The position numbers and the translations under genes are program-made. From Asticcacaulis sp. SL142 (GTDB lineage: Bacteria; Pseudomonadota; Alphaproteobacteria; Caulobacterales; Caulobacteraceae), in the NCBI RefSeq assembly GCF_026625745.1, contig NZ_CP113061.1:434001-498000 (forward strand): a DNA stretch of 64,000 nucleotides, given 5' to 3'. The notes beneath the pieces were generated by a model, which searched no databases, was not told the DNA's origin, and saw nothing but the letters and a program-made list of their open reading frames with translations. How positions within the stretch are numbered: position 1 is the first letter of the stretch; each line of letters begins with the position of its first letter. Shown one piece after another: positions 1-10,374 of this stretch.

Positions 1-2
1 GT

Positions 3-2954
3 CGCCTCGACCGGGCAATTGTGACCACCAAAGGGCGGCTTTATGCGGACGATAAGGGACTGGGGGCCAATCTGACGGCCCGAATCGACGGTGATTTTAC
101 CAAAGAAACCGTCTTTGCGTTTTGGCCCGAAGGTCTGACGCGTGAAATGCGGCTGAACCTGATCGATCGGATTAAGGTTGGCACCTTATCTAACGCTGAT
201 TTCACCTTGTCAGCACCGCCAGGATATCTGACGGCTGATAATCTGCGCAATGAGGACTTGCGGCTCGATTTTGATTTTCGGGATGCGACGATCGAATTTG
301 ATCCGCGCCTTAAGGACGGAACGGGCCTCAAGGGCCATGCTGTGCTGATGGGCAGCCGGTTTGATCTGGATGTTGAATCCGGCTGGCTGGATAAGGCGGC
401 GATCACGGACGGGCAGGTGCTGGTGCCGAGCTTCCACTCCAGTCGCTCAGGCAGAGGCAGCCTGACCCACATCTGGATCAAAGCGCAGGCTGATGCTGTC
501 GATGTGATCGAAGCGGTTGATCCTATCGCCGGTGGCGATCTGGCGAAGAACGGTCTTAACCGTGAACGTCTTAGCGGTCAGGCGGATGTGCGCGTTGATA
601 TCCGCTTCCCGACCTTTCAGAACCTGAGTACAGACACGTTTGATCTGACCTTCAATGCCGACCTGACCGATGCGTCCCTGAAGCAGGCCGCGCTGGGGTG
701 GGATCTGACGGACGCGACGATCCGTGTTGACGGTGATTTGCGCGCTAACCGGATTGTAGCGTCGGGGCCGGGCGTGCTTGGCCCATACCGGGGCGAAATC
801 GCCTATCACACGGCCTTTGACAAGACCGACCCCAAGGTGACTTTCAAAGGGCAGTTTGATGCTGAGCCGTTCGGCGGTGCGCCGGATAAGCCGGTGCCGA
901 TTGAAGGCGAGTTCATCCTGACCGGCGGAAGCGATGAGGGCACGCAAGGTTCAGGTCACATACGCTCAGGCATATTTGACGGCGATGTGGCGTGGGAAGG
1001 CACGGATGAACGCCCGAACCATGTAACTATTCGCGGTGAAACGGACGCTAAAGGCATGGCCGCGCAAGGCCTGCCGTTCATTCAGCACCTGGGCCCGAAA
1101 GTGCCCACCCAGGTATCGCTCATCCGGTCCGGCGATATCTGGAGCGGTGAAATTCAGGCGCAGGCGTTCTCCGGGGATCTGGCTTATATCGAGGGCGCAA
1201 AGCCTCGGCTGGTTTATCAGTCTGTGATTACACCGGATGACGCCCGCGATCTGGGGCTGAACGGATTACCGCTGTTTAGAACCCAAAGGCGGCTTAGTCT
1301 TAACATCGGTCTCGACGATCAAACCCGTGAGGCGCTTATCCGGATTGATCAGTTTGAGGCGAAACTCGGTTGGGCCAAGCGCGATGCCAGCGACGATATT
1401 GCGCGCACCCTGACCGCCAAAATTGCGCCGCAGGATTGGGCATCACTTGGGCTGCCCGAAGCCTTTTTCAAGCCGTCGGAAACTATCGATGCCAAGGCTC
1501 AGTGGCTGCAAACCGGGGCGGCCATGAGCGGGCAGATCGATCTGAAAGGCCATATTATCGACTTTACGGTGCCGGACAGTATTGTCGGATCGAACGGTTA
1601 TCAGGCCCAGATACGCACCCGCGTCAATGACGGGCTTTTGACGCTGCTGGGCTATACCCATGATCGTCTGACACTGACGGGGCAGGCCGATGTGGTCACC
1701 AGTCTTTACCGGCGCGGCGACCGCAACGTAACCGTGGTCAATGTCTATGCTCAGGACGCCGAGCTTAAGGTGTTGGGTAGTGATTGGGTTAAGCCCGCCG
1801 GAGAGGCTGCCGATTTCGCCTTTGAGATTGACGATAAGGGTGCTGGGCAAGGTATGAACATCGCGCGCATCTATGGCAATGGGGCGTCGGTAAAACTGGA
1901 GGGGCGCGCCTCTTTGGATGGCGATGGCAAGATTGAATTTGCTGATTTGTCAGAGGTTTATCTGAAAAACTTAGCGGAGGGTTCAGTCAAATATTATGAG
2001 GCGTCGCAGGGCGGGCCAAGATTGATATCGGCAAGCGGCCGTTACTTTGACCTGCGCCCCTGGCTTATGCCGAAGGCCAAAGACCAGACTCCGCCCATAG
2101 TGGCCGATATTCCCCACGATCAGCCGACGGACGTGCCGGCCTCGCCGTCTCCGGCAGTGCCGACCCGTCTGGTGGCGGATGTGCAAACGCTGAAACTCTC
2201 ACGCGACGGCGCGTTTCATGACGTTAAAATCAATATGGATTGGGATGGGGCTAATAGCCTTGATGGAAGCTTAAACACGCGTACAGAAAACAACAGCCTT
2301 ATTCGATTTGAAGCTAAGGCCGATACGGCGGGGCAGCCCGCCTATAGCCGCTTTGAGGGGGAAATTGCCGATACCGGTGACGCTCTGAAAACGGCCTTTG
2401 CGACCACTCAGGTTCATCAGGGTGAAACCGAGATCAAGGGGGTATTTACCTGCGGCCAGGTCGATGCCACGATCAGCGGTGAGCATATTCAGGTGCGCCA
2501 GATCCCTATACTGGCGCAATTGCTGACGGTAGGGTCATTGCAGGGGCTGGCCAATACCCTGACCGGCGAAGGCATTACCTTTGATGAGTATGAACTGCCT
2601 GTGCGTTATCGGGTAAGCGACCAGCTTTTGTTCATTAAGGACGGTTACGCCAAGGGCGAGGCTGTTGGCATCAATGTCTGGGGCACGTTCGATCGCGATA
2701 ATAACTATATCGACTATCGTGGCAGCCTGCTGCCGGTCTATGCCGTCAATTCCATGTTTGGGGACGTAGCAAAAAAGGGGCAGGGGCTGGTGGGCTTAAG
2801 ATACCGCGTCCGGGGGCGTCCGCCGACGCCGCAGGTCGAGGTCGATCCGTTCTCGCTGGTCATACCTGGTTTCTTGCGGCAGTGGTTTGATAAGGATTTT
2901 GAGGACGAAATCCCTTCGCTCAACCTGCCGGATGAGCGAAAAAAGAAAGATTAG
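3..2954 (+). CDS. AsmA/YhdP-like large envelope protein, 5' end outside window
   Basis: The frame is open from the first bases of the window, so the gene starts upstream and the visible 980 or so residues are its C-terminal part. The sequence is a long run of alternating beta-strand-rich segments of the kind found in AsmA, TamB and YhdP proteins, which are anchored in the inner membrane and span the periplasm to move or regulate phospholipids. The last 200 residues hold the most typical block (GINVWGTFDRDNNYIDYRGS followed by LLPVYAVNSMFGD and a GLRYRVRG...PQVEVDPFS tail), matching the AsmA-like C-terminal domain of DUF3971/YhdP proteins. The GTG at 21 is only an internal possible start. The gene is followed by a palindrome and by the convergent tyrS. 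The family call is fairly sure; the substrate is unknown. Confidence 0.75.
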   Translation, partial: RLDRAIVTTKGRLYADDKGLGANLTARIDGDFTKETVFAFWPEGLTREMRLNLIDRIKVGTLSNADFTLSAPPGYLTADNLRNEDLRLDFDFRDATIEFDPRLKDGTGLKGHAVLMGSRFDLDVESGWLDKAAITDGQVLVPSFHSSRSGRGSLTHIWIKAQADAVDVIEAVDPIAGGDLAKNGLNRERLSGQADVRVDIRFPTFQNLSTDTFDLTFNADLTDASLKQAALGWDLTDATIRVDGDLRANRIVASGPGVLGPYRGEIAYHTAFDKTDPKVTFKGQFDAEPFGGAPDKPVPIEGEFILTGGSDEGTQGSGHIRSGIFDGDVAWEGTDERPNHVTIRGETDAKGMAAQGLPFIQHLGPKVPTQVSLIRSGDIWSGEIQAQAFSGDLAYIEGAKPRLVYQSVITPDDARDLGLNGLPLFRTQRRLSLNIGLDDQTREALIRIDQFEAKLGWAKRDASDDIARTLTAKIAPQDWASLGLPEAFFKPSETIDAKAQWLQTGAAMSGQIDLKGHIIDFTVPDSIVGSNGYQAQIRTRVNDGLLTLLGYTHDRLTLTGQADVVTSLYRRGDRNVTVVNVYAQDAELKVLGSDWVKPAGEAADFAFEIDDKGAGQGMNIARIYGNGASVKLEGRASLDGDGKIEFADLSEVYLKNLAEGSVKYYEASQGGPRLISASGRYFDLRPWLMPKAKDQTPPIVADIPHDQPTDVPASPSPAVPTRLVADVQTLKLSRDGAFHDVKINMDWDGANSLDGSLNTRTENNSLIRFEAKADTAGQPAYSRFEGEIADTGDALKTAFATTQVHQGETEIKGVFTCGQVDATISGEHIQVRQIPILAQLLTVGSLQGLANTLTGEGITFDEYELPVRYRVSDQLLFIKDGYAKGEAVGINVWGTFDRDNNYIDYRGSLLPVYAVNSMFGDVAKKGQGLVGLRYRVRGRPPTPQVEVDPFSLVIPGFLRQWFDKDFEDEIPSLNLPDERKKKD

Positions 2955-3000
2955 AGCGCATTCCAAAAAGTGTGCAGCGGTTTTTGGAACCAAATGCGCG
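2955..3000. repeat. Small palindromic intergenic element
   Basis: Nested inverted repeat just after the stop of the AsmA-like gene. The inner arms are TTCCAAAAA (2962-2970) and TTTTTGGAA (2982-2990); the outer arms are GCGCAT and ATGCGC at the two edges. It could act as a terminator for the plus-strand gene, although no clean T-run follows. The sequence GTGTGCAGCGGTTTTTGGAA resembles short palindromic elements that I recall being scattered between genes of many alphaproteobacteria; copy number elsewhere in this genome cannot be seen here. Confidence 0.5.
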
Positions 3001-3004
3001 TTCT

Positions 3005-3031
3005 AAAAAGGCTTGGGGGCAATGCCCCCAA
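3005..3031 (-). terminator. Rho-independent terminator of tyrS
   Basis: On the minus strand an 8-bp stem TTGGGGGC/GCCCCCAA with a 3-nt loop is followed by CTTTTT. It lies 15 bases beyond the tyrS stop codon. Confidence 0.75.
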
Positions 3032-3045
3032 ACCCCGAAATTTGA

Positions 3046-4305
3046 TCAGACAGGCTTAACCAGAATGATCTTTTTCTTACCCTGACTGATCTTGATAACC
3101 CCGTCCGGATTTAGGTCGGCCAAAGTGATGTTCTGGTTGCCATCGGTGATGGCGATGTCATTGACGCGCAGGCCCCCGCCTTGAGCCAGACGGCGGGCCT
3201 CGCCGTTGGATTGGGTAAGCCCGATTTGAGTCGTCAAGGCCGCCAGCATGATCCCGGCCTCAAGGGTTGAGTTTTCCACCTCAACCGTCGGCAGGTCTGC
3301 GGACAGCACACCTTGCTCAAACGCTTTCTGGGCGGTGTCGCGGGCGGTAGCTGCCGCCGCTTCGCCGTGAACCATGCGGGTGGCGGCATCGGCCAGGATT
3401 TTCTTGGCTTCGTTGATTTCGGCACCCTCCAGCTTTTCAAGGCGGGCGATCTCATCCATGGGCAGGTCGGTGAACAGACGCATGAACTTACCGACGTCGG
3501 CGTCTTCGGCATTGCGCCAGTACTGCCAGTAATCATAGGGGCTCAGCGCATCGGCATTGAGCCACACAGCCCCGCCAACCGTTTTACCCATCTTGGCGCC
3601 TGATGCAGTCGTCAGCAGCGGTGTCGTCAGCCCAAACGCGGCCGACTGATTTATCCGGCGCGTCAGTTCAACGCCGTTAATGATATTGCCCCACTGATCG
3701 GAGCCGCCCATTTGTAAGGTACAGTTATAGTTTGAGTTCAGTTCGCGGAAATCGACCGCCTGCATCAGCATGTAGTTGAACTCAAGGAAGGTCATCGGCT
3801 GTTCACGCTCTAAGCGCAGCTTGACCGAATCAAAGGTCAGCATCCGGTTGATGGTGAAGTGCGTGCCGAACTTACGCAGGAACTCGATATAGCCAAAGCC
3901 CGAAAGCCAGTCGTCATTATTGACCATGATGGCGTCGGTTTTGCCGTCCCCAAAGGTCAGGAAATTGTTGAACACGCTTTTGATTCCGTCCATGTTCGAC
4001 TGGATATGCTCATCGGTCAAAAGCGGGCGCTGAGTGTCCTTGAATGTCGGGTCGCCAACCTTGGTGGTGCCGCCGCCCATGAGCACGATCGGCTTATTGC
4101 CGGTCTTTTGCAGCCAATAGAGCATCATGATCTGCACCAGATGGCCGGCGTGCAGCGACGACGCCGTAGCATCATAGCCGATATACCCCGTGATCGGCCC
4201 CGCAAGAAGGAGCGTATCAAGGGCCTCTGCGTCGGTGCACTGGTGGATGAAGCCACGCTCGCTCAAGACTTTGAGGAAATCGGATTTGAAGCTGGTTGCG
4301 GTCAT
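3046..4305 (-). CDS. tyrS: Tyrosyl-tRNA synthetase
   Basis: A class I aminoacyl-tRNA synthetase of 419 residues that charges tRNA-Tyr in the cytoplasm. The ATP-binding HIGH-type motif is HAGH at residues 52-55. The KMSKS loop appears as KMGKT near residue 239. Tyrosine-pocket sequence ([21 protein letters not shown]) is present. The last 65 or so residues ([15 protein letters not shown] and onward) form an S4 RNA-binding domain. Length is normal for the bacterial TyrRS type with S4 domain. The gene ends in its own terminator and is divergent from anmK across a 105-bp gap that must contain both promoters. Identification is secure. Confidence 0.97.
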   Translation of the reverse strand: MTATSFKSDFLKVLSERGFIHQCTDAEALDTLLLAGPITGYIGYDATASSLHAGHLVQIMMLYWLQKTGNKPIVLMGGGTTKVGDPTFKDTQRPLLTDEHIQSNMDGIKSVFNNFLTFGDGKTDAIMVNNDDWLSGFGYIEFLRKFGTHFTINRMLTFDSVKLRLEREQPMTFLEFNYMLMQAVDFRELNSNYNCTLQMGGSDQWGNIINGVELTRRINQSAAFGLTTPLLTTASGAKMGKTVGGAVWLNADALSPYDYWQYWRNAEDADVGKFMRLFTDLPMDEIARLEKLEGAEINEAKKILADAATRMVHGEAAAATARDTAQKAFEQGVLSADLPTVEVENSTLEAGIMLAALTTQIGLTQSNGEARRLAQGGGLRVNDIAITDGNQNITLADLNPDGVIKISQGKKKIILVKPV

Positions 4306-4410
4306 ATCTCTATCGAATGGTTGGAGAAAAAGAGCGGGACTAATGGGCCTCGACCTTAAGGGAAAGGCGTCATAACATAGACCTGCGCGAAAACCATAGG
4401 GAAGAATCGT

Positions 4411-5550
4411 ATGTCAGGGACGGGTGTGTTTAAGGTTCTGGGCTTCATGACCGGCACATCTTTGGATGGCATAGACATGGCGGTGCTGGAGACCGATGGT
4501 GAGCAGCGCCTGACCTTCGGGCCGTGGGCCGAGTACCCCATGCCAGATGATGTGCGGTCTATGCTCCAAGCCACGGTAAAGACCGCTCTGGGGTGGCCGC
4601 GCGGTGTGCCGGAACCTGAGATTTTCAACGAAGCCCGTAAGGTCATTACGGATTACCATTTCGCTTCGGCGCAAGGGTTTCTGGCTGCACAGGGCCTGAG
4701 CTTTAGCGATTTCGATCTGCTGGGAGTGCATGGCCAAACCGTGCTGCATGAGCGCCCTAAAGCAGGTGTGTCCGGGCGTACCGTGCAACTGTTTGACGGG
4801 CAAGCCTTTGCCGACCTGACCGATGTGTCGGTGGTGTCCGATTTCCGCATCAACGATGTGGCCGCAGGTGGAGAAGGCGCGCCTCTGGCCCCCGTCTATC
4901 ACCGCGCTCTGGTGGCGCAGGCGGGCCTTGAATTGCCGGTGGTCATCGTCAATCTGGGCGGGGTTGCCAATATCACGGTCATTGATGAGGCGGGCGATAT
5001 ATCGGCCATGGATACGGGGCCGGCCAATGGCCTGATGGACCAGTGGGTGCAAAAGCATGGCCGGGGGCACTATGATGCGGGTGGTGTGTGGGCAGCACTT
5101 GGGACGGTGGATCCGGAGCGGGTCACAGCCTATCTCAGCCATCCGTATTTTTCAGCACCTGCCCCAAAATCGCTGGATCGCTATGATTTTACGCTCGCCG
5201 GTGTCGAGGGTTTAGGGTTCGAAGACGGTTTGGCAACCTTGTGCGAATTTACGCTGGAAAGTCTTTTGCTCGCCATTCGGATGTCGGGTGTCGCTCCCAA
5301 GGCTGTTGCTTTGGCCGGTGGTGGTCGGCAAAATACGTATCTGGTCAACAGATTACGCGCAAAACTTGATCTGAAAACCCAGATTTATCTATCCGAAGAC
5401 CTCGGTTGGCGTGGCGGGGCGATCGAGGCCGAGGCCTTTGCCTATATGGCCGTGCGCTCACTGCGGTCTTTGCCTATCTCGTTCCCCACAACGACCGGTG
5501 TGCCTCAAGCTTTAACGGGCGGGCGGCTGAATCTACCCTCCGCCCGCTGA
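4411..5550 (+). CDS. anmK: Anhydro-N-acetylmuramic acid kinase
   Basis: Phosphorylates 1,6-anhydro-N-acetylmuramic acid with ring opening to give MurNAc-6-phosphate, a step in recycling murein fragments. The 379-residue protein opens with the family signature [12 protein letters not shown] (residues 11-22), the first phosphate-binding segment of the sugar kinase/actin fold. HGQT lies near residue 107, NLGGVANIT near 180, [12 protein letters not shown] near 200 and the adenosine-binding LAGGGRQN near 300. It is divergent from tyrS and its stop lies only 6 bp from the end of the convergent hydrolase gene, leaving no room for a separate terminator. Confidence 0.96.
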   Translation: MSGTGVFKVLGFMTGTSLDGIDMAVLETDGEQRLTFGPWAEYPMPDDVRSMLQATVKTALGWPRGVPEPEIFNEARKVITDYHFASAQGFLAAQGLSFSDFDLLGVHGQTVLHERPKAGVSGRTVQLFDGQAFADLTDVSVVSDFRINDVAAGGEGAPLAPVYHRALVAQAGLELPVVIVNLGGVANITVIDEAGDISAMDTGPANGLMDQWVQKHGRGHYDAGGVWAALGTVDPERVTAYLSHPYFSAPAPKSLDRYDFTLAGVEGLGFEDGLATLCEFTLESLLLAIRMSGVAPKAVALAGGGRQNTYLVNRLRAKLDLKTQIYLSEDLGWRGGAIEAEAFAYMAVRSLRSLPISFPTTTGVPQALTGGRLNLPSAR

Positions 5551-5556
5551 AGGTTG

Positions 5557-6201
5557 TCAGGCGTCCGACAGGCGCTTATCGAGGTAAGATCCGACGCGCT
5601 GCTCGATTTCAGGCAACTGATCGACCCAGAAGTGCGTCGCGTCCGGCACCAGTTCATGATCAATCACGATGCCTTTTTGACTGCGCAACTTGGCCACCAC
5701 GCGGTCAACTTCAGACGGCGGCACCACGCTGTCATTGGCGCCATTGACGAACAGGCCAGAGGCCGGGCAGGGGGCCAAAAAGCTAAAATCATAGGCATTG
5801 GTTGGAGGCGATACTGAAATAAAGCCATCGGTCTCAGGCCGACGCATCAAAAGCTGCATACCAATATAGGCGCCGAACGAATAGCCGGCGACCCAGAATT
5901 GCGCCGCCGTCGGGTTCTTGGCCTGCAGCCAGTCGAGTGCGGTGGCCGCATCGGCCAGTTCACCAATGCCCGCATCAAATTCGCCCTGGGATTTGCCGAC
6001 GCCGCGGAAATTAAAGCGCAGAACCGAAAATCCGCGCGTCATGAACAGGTGGAATAATTGCACCGTGACCGGATTATTCATGTGGCCGCCCGCCTTGGGG
6101 TGCGGATGCAGGATGAGGGCGATCGGGGCGTTTTCCGTCTTGCCTTGCGTATAGCGGGCTTCGATGCGACCTGCGGCTCCGGCCAGAATGACTTCGGGCA
6201 T
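5557..6201 (-). CDS. Small alpha/beta hydrolase (dienelactone-hydrolase-like)
   Basis: A 214-residue alpha/beta hydrolase fold protein. The HPHPKAGGHMNN segment near residue 32 and the RFNFRGVGKSQGEFD segment are hallmarks of the COG2945-type hydrolases. The nucleophile elbow is GYSFG near residue 105; the acid lies in NGANDSVVP and the histidine in DATHFW close to the C-terminus, so the Ser-Asp-His triad looks complete. There is no signal peptide, so it should be cytoplasmic. The ATG at 6201 is preferred because AAGGTG sits 5 bases upstream; a TTG 18 bases further upstream is the other possible start. The substrate is unknown. It is divergent from iscR. Confidence 0.85.
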   Translation of the reverse strand: MPEVILAGAAGRIEARYTQGKTENAPIALILHPHPKAGGHMNNPVTVQLFHLFMTRGFSVLRFNFRGVGKSQGEFDAGIGELADAATALDWLQAKNPTAAQFWVAGYSFGAYIGMQLLMRRPETDGFISVSPPTNAYDFSFLAPCPASGLFVNGANDSVVPPSEVDRVVAKLRSQKGIVIDHELVPDATHFWVDQLPEIEQRVGSYLDKRLSDA

Positions 6202-6246
6202 TAATTCACCTTGTGACAAATATACGAAACTTGACGGCCAAATTAC

Positions 6247-6264
6247 TTGACTAACGCGGTCGGA
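6247..6264 (+). promoter_or_regulatory. Type 1 IscR box upstream of iscR-suf operon
   Basis: TTGACTAACGCGGTCGGA follows the TTGAC-Y-AA-N4-(C/G)TCGG pattern of type 1 IscR sites such as the one in front of E. coli iscR. It lies about 170 bp before the iscR start codon, where the [2Fe-2S] form of IscR would repress its own operon. TTGACT may also serve as the -35 hexamer. The match is seen in the sequence; its use is inferred. Confidence 0.65.
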
Positions 6265-6432
6265 ATTATTAAGTCCAAATAACCTAGCGCATTAGTCGGG
6301 CATTTTGTCCGCTATCTGCGCGGGTCATAGCACAAAGTTTTCAGTTTGCGCAGATTTTTAGTCAGTGGCCGTCCGTCACCGCCTATTTGTGCAAATGACA
6401 GTCCGGTTCAGGCTTTTGGCGAAGGATTTCAT

Positions 6433-6993
6433 ATGCGTTTGTCAACCAAGGGGCGTTATGCCGTGATGGCGATGACGGATCTGGCGCTGCATGGTCAGGG
6501 TAAGCCCATATCGTTGTCTGAGATTTCGGAACGCCAGCAGATTTCGCTGTCCTACCTTGAGCAATTGTTTGCCCGTTTACGCAAAGCCGGACTGGTCAAA
6601 AGCGCGCGCGGCCCCGGTGGTGGCTATTCGCTGGCCCGGTCATCGGATGCCTTGTTTGTTGCCGAAATCGTGGTGGCGGTTGATGAGCCGATTAAGGCCA
6701 CACGCTGCGCCCTGACGTCCAATAAGCTTGGGGCTAATAAGCGGCTTTCCAAAGAAAATGCGGCGCGCGAGATCGGTTGTATGCCTGGCGGTCAGCGTTG
6801 CCTTACCCATAATCTGTGGGAAGATCTGGGCCTCGCCATCCATGACTATCTGGCGAAGGTGTCGTTGAGCGACGTGATCCTCAAGCGCACCCGTAAAACG
6901 ACGGATGGCGATGCTTTAAATATGCCATCGTCATTTGCAGGCGTTAAAATCAATATTGATAAGATCGCCCGCGATCAGGAGATGGTGTCTTAA
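6433..6993 (+). CDS. iscR: Rrf2-family Fe-S regulator IscR
   Basis: A 186-residue Rrf2-type winged-helix regulator that senses Fe-S cluster status. The N-terminus MRLSTKGRYAVMAM and the recognition helix region ISLSYLEQLFARLRKAGLV followed by RGPGGGY are typical. Three cysteines (in TRC, IGC and QRC) in the C-terminal half fit the [2Fe-2S]-ligating cysteines, here with a longer than usual insert between the first and second. An in-frame start 87 bases upstream is rejected because GAAGGA lies just before the ATG at 6433 and the family begins at MRLS. It is the first gene of the suf operon, 3 bases before the desulfurase, and probably autoregulated through the IscR box. Confidence 0.93.
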   Translation: MRLSTKGRYAVMAMTDLALHGQGKPISLSEISERQQISLSYLEQLFARLRKAGLVKSARGPGGGYSLARSSDALFVAEIVVAVDEPIKATRCALTSNKLGANKRLSKENAAREIGCMPGGQRCLTHNLWEDLGLAIHDYLAKVSLSDVILKRTRKTTDGDALNMPSSFAGVKINIDKIARDQEMVS

Positions 6994-6996
6994 GCT

Positions 6997-8142
6997 ATGT
7001 CCGCCTCAACCGTGCTTTATATGGATCATGCCGCCACCTCGCCGCTCAGGCCGCAGGCGCGTGAGGCCATGCTTACGGCACTTGAACTTGGAGCCAATGC
7101 CTCCTCCGTGCATAGCCTGGGGCGCAGGGCGAAGATGATCGTCGAAGAGGCGCGCGCACAGGTGCTTGATCTGGTCGGCGGTTATGGCGCCAAGCTGATA
7201 TTCACATCTGGCGGCACTGAAGCCAACAATATGGCGCTGCATCAGGCGCGGGTTCGTGAGGACATCACTCATCTGATCATCAGCGACGGTGAACACGACA
7301 GCATTTACACCGCTGCGAATTACGTGGGTAAGCCGGTTCTAAAATGGCCGCTGTTGCCATCGGGGTTGGCCGATCTTGAGGCCTTAAGAACGCTGCTGGC
7401 GCAGGTCGAGGGTAGGGCCTTTGTGGCGCTGATGTTGGTCAACAACGAAACCGGCATTATTCAGCCGGTGGCTGATGCTGCTGAGATTGTCCGTGCCGCT
7501 GGCGGTTGGTTGCACGTTGATGCCGTGCAGGCGGCGGGAAAAATCAATATTGATTTTGATGTGTTGGGCGCTGATAGCCTGACCTTAACGGGGCACAAAA
7601 TTGGTGGCCCGGTTGGTGTCGGCGCCTTGGTGTATAATGGCGACCATACCATTATCCCTATGATCACCGGCGGCGGTCAGGAGCAGGGCTTGCGAGCCGG
7701 GACTGAAAATGTTGCGGGGCTGGCAGCCTTTGGGGCGGCAGCTTTGGCGGTGCAGCTTTGTGAGCGGTTGCCTCAACAAACCGCAGTTGAGGCGGCTCTA
7801 AAAGAGCTTGACGCGCGTATCATCGGCGGGGACGTGGCGCGGGTGCCGGGTATCACCTGTCTGGCGGTGCCGGACTGGTCGTCACAATTGCAGTTGATCC
7901 ATATGGATATGGCCGGGATTTGCGTCAGTTCAGGCTCGGCCTGTTCATCCGGCAAGGTCAAACACAGCCGTGTCCTGAACGCTATGGGGCTGGAAAACCT
8001 GTCGGGCGGGGTCTTGCGTATATCGACCGGTTGGTCTAGCCAGCCTGCGGACTGGGATCGGTTTTTTGAAGTGTGGTCGGGCGGCTACAAAGCGTTTCGC
8101 GCCCGCCAGTCGACTAAGTTGAATATAAAGGAACAAGCCTGA
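6997..8142 (+). CDS. Cysteine desulfurase, IscS/NifS type (group I)
   Basis: PLP enzyme that removes sulfur from L-cysteine to supply Fe-S assembly. The 381-residue sequence begins [11 protein letters not shown]; the PLP lysine is K201 in [11 protein letters not shown]. The mobile active-site cysteine is C316 in [16 protein letters not shown], the long-loop arrangement of group I (IscS/NifS) enzymes. It follows iscR by 3 bases and overlaps sufB by one base (TGATG), so it is translated within the same operon. The same operon also encodes a group II enzyme (sufS), so this copy is unlikely to be the only sulfur donor; iscS would be a reasonable name but orthology is not proved. Confidence 0.92.
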   Translation: MSASTVLYMDHAATSPLRPQAREAMLTALELGANASSVHSLGRRAKMIVEEARAQVLDLVGGYGAKLIFTSGGTEANNMALHQARVREDITHLIISDGEHDSIYTAANYVGKPVLKWPLLPSGLADLEALRTLLAQVEGRAFVALMLVNNETGIIQPVADAAEIVRAAGGWLHVDAVQAAGKINIDFDVLGADSLTLTGHKIGGPVGVGALVYNGDHTIIPMITGGGQEQGLRAGTENVAGLAAFGAAALAVQLCERLPQQTAVEAALKELDARIIGGDVARVPGITCLAVPDWSSQLQLIHMDMAGICVSSGSACSSGKVKHSRVLNAMGLENLSGGVLRISTGWSSQPADWDRFFEVWSGGYKAFRARQSTKLNIKEQA

Positions 8143-9608
8143 TGGCTGCCGTTAAGGAAACCATTGATACGGTTCAAAAACTTGAGACCTATGAGCACGG
8201 TTTCGTCTCGGATATCGAGATGGAATTTGCGCCGAAGGGTCTCAATGCCGATATCGTGCGTTTCATTTCTGCGAAAAAGAATGAGCCGGAATGGATGCTG
8301 CAATGGCGTCTGGAAGCGTTTGAGCGCTGGCAGTCGATGGATGAGCCCGATTGGGCCAAGCTAAACTACAAACGCGTCGATTATCAGGATCTCTATTATT
8401 ACGCAGCGCCCAAGCAAAAAGTCGCACCCAAATCGCTGGATGAGATCGATCCGGAACTGCTGCGCGTTTATGAGAAACTGGGGATTCCACTCAAAGAGCA
8501 GATGGTTCTGGCCGGTGTCGAAGGTGCGCCGCGCTATGCCGTAGATGCCGTGTTTGACTCGGTGTCGGTTGTGACGACCTTTAAGGATGAACTGAGTAAG
8601 TCAGGCGTGATTTTCTGTTCGATTTCAGAAGCATTGCGCGAACATCCTGAACTGGTGCGTAAATATCTGGGCAGCGTGGTGCCGCAGTCAGATAACTATT
8701 TCGCGGCCCTTAATTCAGCGGTGTTTTCGGACGGATCGTTTGTCTATATTCCGCCGGGTGTGCGTTGCCCAATGGAGTTGTCGACCTATTTCCGCATCAA
8801 TGCATCGGAAACCGGTCAGTTTGAACGCACGTTGATTATCGCGGATAAAGGGTCTTACGTCTCATACCTAGAGGGTTGCACCGCCCCTATGCGCGATGAA
8901 AATCAGCTTCATGCCGCCGTCGTTGAACTGGTTATCTTAGAGGACGCGTCGATTAAATATTCGACCGTGCAGAACTGGTATCCCGGTGATGCTGACGGGC
9001 GCGGTGGCATCTATAACTTCGTCACCAAGCGCGCTGATTGCCGTGAACCACGCGCCAAGGTGTCGTGGACGCAGGTTGAGACCGGATCGGCCATTACCTG
9101 GAAATATCCGTCGTGCATTCTGCGCGGTGACGACAGCGTCGGTGAGTTCTATTCGATCGCGGTTACTAACGGTATGCAGCAGGCCGATACCGGCACCAAG
9201 ATGATCCATTTGGGCAAAAATACCCGCTCACGCATTATCTCCAAAGGCATATCGGCGGGCAAGTCGTCTAACACCTATCGCGGTCTGGTCTCTGCCCATG
9301 CGCGGGCGGCGGGGGCGCGTAACTTCACCCAATGCGATAGTCTGCTGATCGGTAAGACCTGCGCGGCGCACACCGTGCCCTATGTCGAAGCCGATACCGC
9401 CAAGGCGCAGTTTGAACACGAAGCCACGACCACGCGGCTGTCTGAGGATCAATTGTTCTACGCCATGCAGCGCGGGTTGTCACAGGAAGAGGCGGTGGCT
9501 CTCCTGGTCAATGGCTTCGTGCGCGATGTGTTGCAGGAACTGCCTATGGAATTTGCCGTTGAGGCGCAAAAACTGGTGGCCATCAGCCTTGAAGGCTCGG
9601 TCGGCTAA
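8142..9608 (+). CDS. sufB: Fe-S scaffold subunit SufB
   Basis: Core scaffold of the SufBCD complex on which cytosolic Fe-S clusters are built. At 488 residues it has the full SufB length. Family blocks include [17 protein letters not shown], the cysteine-containing segment [17 protein letters not shown], and near the C-terminus the [19 protein letters not shown] and [14 protein letters not shown] stretches. The conserved Cys and Glu residues needed for de novo cluster assembly lie in the beta-helix core. It overlaps the upstream desulfurase by one base and is followed 16 bases later by sufC. Confidence 0.97.
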   Translation: MAAVKETIDTVQKLETYEHGFVSDIEMEFAPKGLNADIVRFISAKKNEPEWMLQWRLEAFERWQSMDEPDWAKLNYKRVDYQDLYYYAAPKQKVAPKSLDEIDPELLRVYEKLGIPLKEQMVLAGVEGAPRYAVDAVFDSVSVVTTFKDELSKSGVIFCSISEALREHPELVRKYLGSVVPQSDNYFAALNSAVFSDGSFVYIPPGVRCPMELSTYFRINASETGQFERTLIIADKGSYVSYLEGCTAPMRDENQLHAAVVELVILEDASIKYSTVQNWYPGDADGRGGIYNFVTKRADCREPRAKVSWTQVETGSAITWKYPSCILRGDDSVGEFYSIAVTNGMQQADTGTKMIHLGKNTRSRIISKGISAGKSSNTYRGLVSAHARAAGARNFTQCDSLLIGKTCAAHTVPYVEADTAKAQFEHEATTTRLSEDQLFYAMQRGLSQEEAVALLVNGFVRDVLQELPMEFAVEAQKLVAISLEGSVG

Positions 9609-9624
9609 AAAGAGAATAATGACA

Positions 9625-10374
9625 ATGCTTAATATTGAAAACCTCACCGTCAGCGTTGACGACAAAACCATCCTTAAGGGCCTGACGCTCGATGTGCCCG
9701 CAGGCGAAGTCCATGCTATCATGGGGCCTAACGGTGCCGGTAAATCGACGCTCGGCTATACACTGGCAGGCCGTTCCAGCTATGAGGTGACGGCCGGAAC
9801 AGCCACGCTCAACGGCGAAGATCTGCTGGATAAGGACGTGCATGAACGCGCTGCCGCCGGGCTTTATCTGTCGTTTCAGTATCCGCTCGAAATCCCCGGT
9901 GTCCCAGCCCTGACCTTTATCCGCACGGCTTTGAACGCTCAGCGTAAACTACGCGGTGAAGACGAAATGTCGGCGCCTGAGTTCCTGAAAACCACCCGCG
10001 AAGTGGCTAAGTCGCTGAAAATCGACATGGACATGCTTAAGCGTCCGCTCAATGTGGGCTTCTCGGGCGGCGAAAAGAAGCGCATGGAAGTGCTGCAAAT
10101 GGCGCTGCTCAAGCCGAAGTTTCTGATCCTTGATGAAACCGACTCCGGCCTCGATATTGACGCGCTTAAGGTCGTGTCTGAGGGCGTCAATGCTTTGCGC
10201 GCCCCCGATCGCGGGATGCTGGTCATCACCCATTATCAGCGCTTGCTCGATCATATCACGCCGGACCGGATTCATATTCTGGTCGATGGCCGCATTGTCC
10301 ATTCCGGCGGGCCGGAACTGGCGCATGAGTTAGAAGCGCGCGGTTATGACGAGTACTTAGGTGAGGCGGCATAA
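9625..10374 (+). CDS. sufC: SufC ATPase of the SufBCD complex
   Basis: ABC-type ATPase that drives conformational change of SufBD, soluble rather than membrane-bound. The 249-residue protein has Walker A GPNGAGKST, an ABC signature FSGGEKKRMEVLQM, Walker B KFLILDETDSGLDID and the H-loop ITHYQR. The LDETDSGLD sequence is diagnostic for SufC. The open frame extends far upstream inside sufB, but family members start at MLNIENL; AAGAGA lies 9 bases before the ATG at 9625, with a second ATG at 9619 also possible. Its stop overlaps the sufD start by one base. Confidence 0.95.
   Translation: MLNIENLTVSVDDKTILKGLTLDVPAGEVHAIMGPNGAGKSTLGYTLAGRSSYEVTAGTATLNGEDLLDKDVHERAAAGLYLSFQYPLEIPGVPALTFIRTALNAQRKLRGEDEMSAPEFLKTTREVAKSLKIDMDMLKRPLNVGFSGGEKKRMEVLQMALLKPKFLILDETDSGLDIDALKVVSEGVNALRAPDRGMLVITHYQRLLDHITPDRIHILVDGRIVHSGGPELAHELEARGYDEYLGEAA

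Noticed and set aside
9382-9618. Longer sufC start inside sufB
   Set aside because: The 79 extra residues are the sufB sequence in another frame and no homolog has them.
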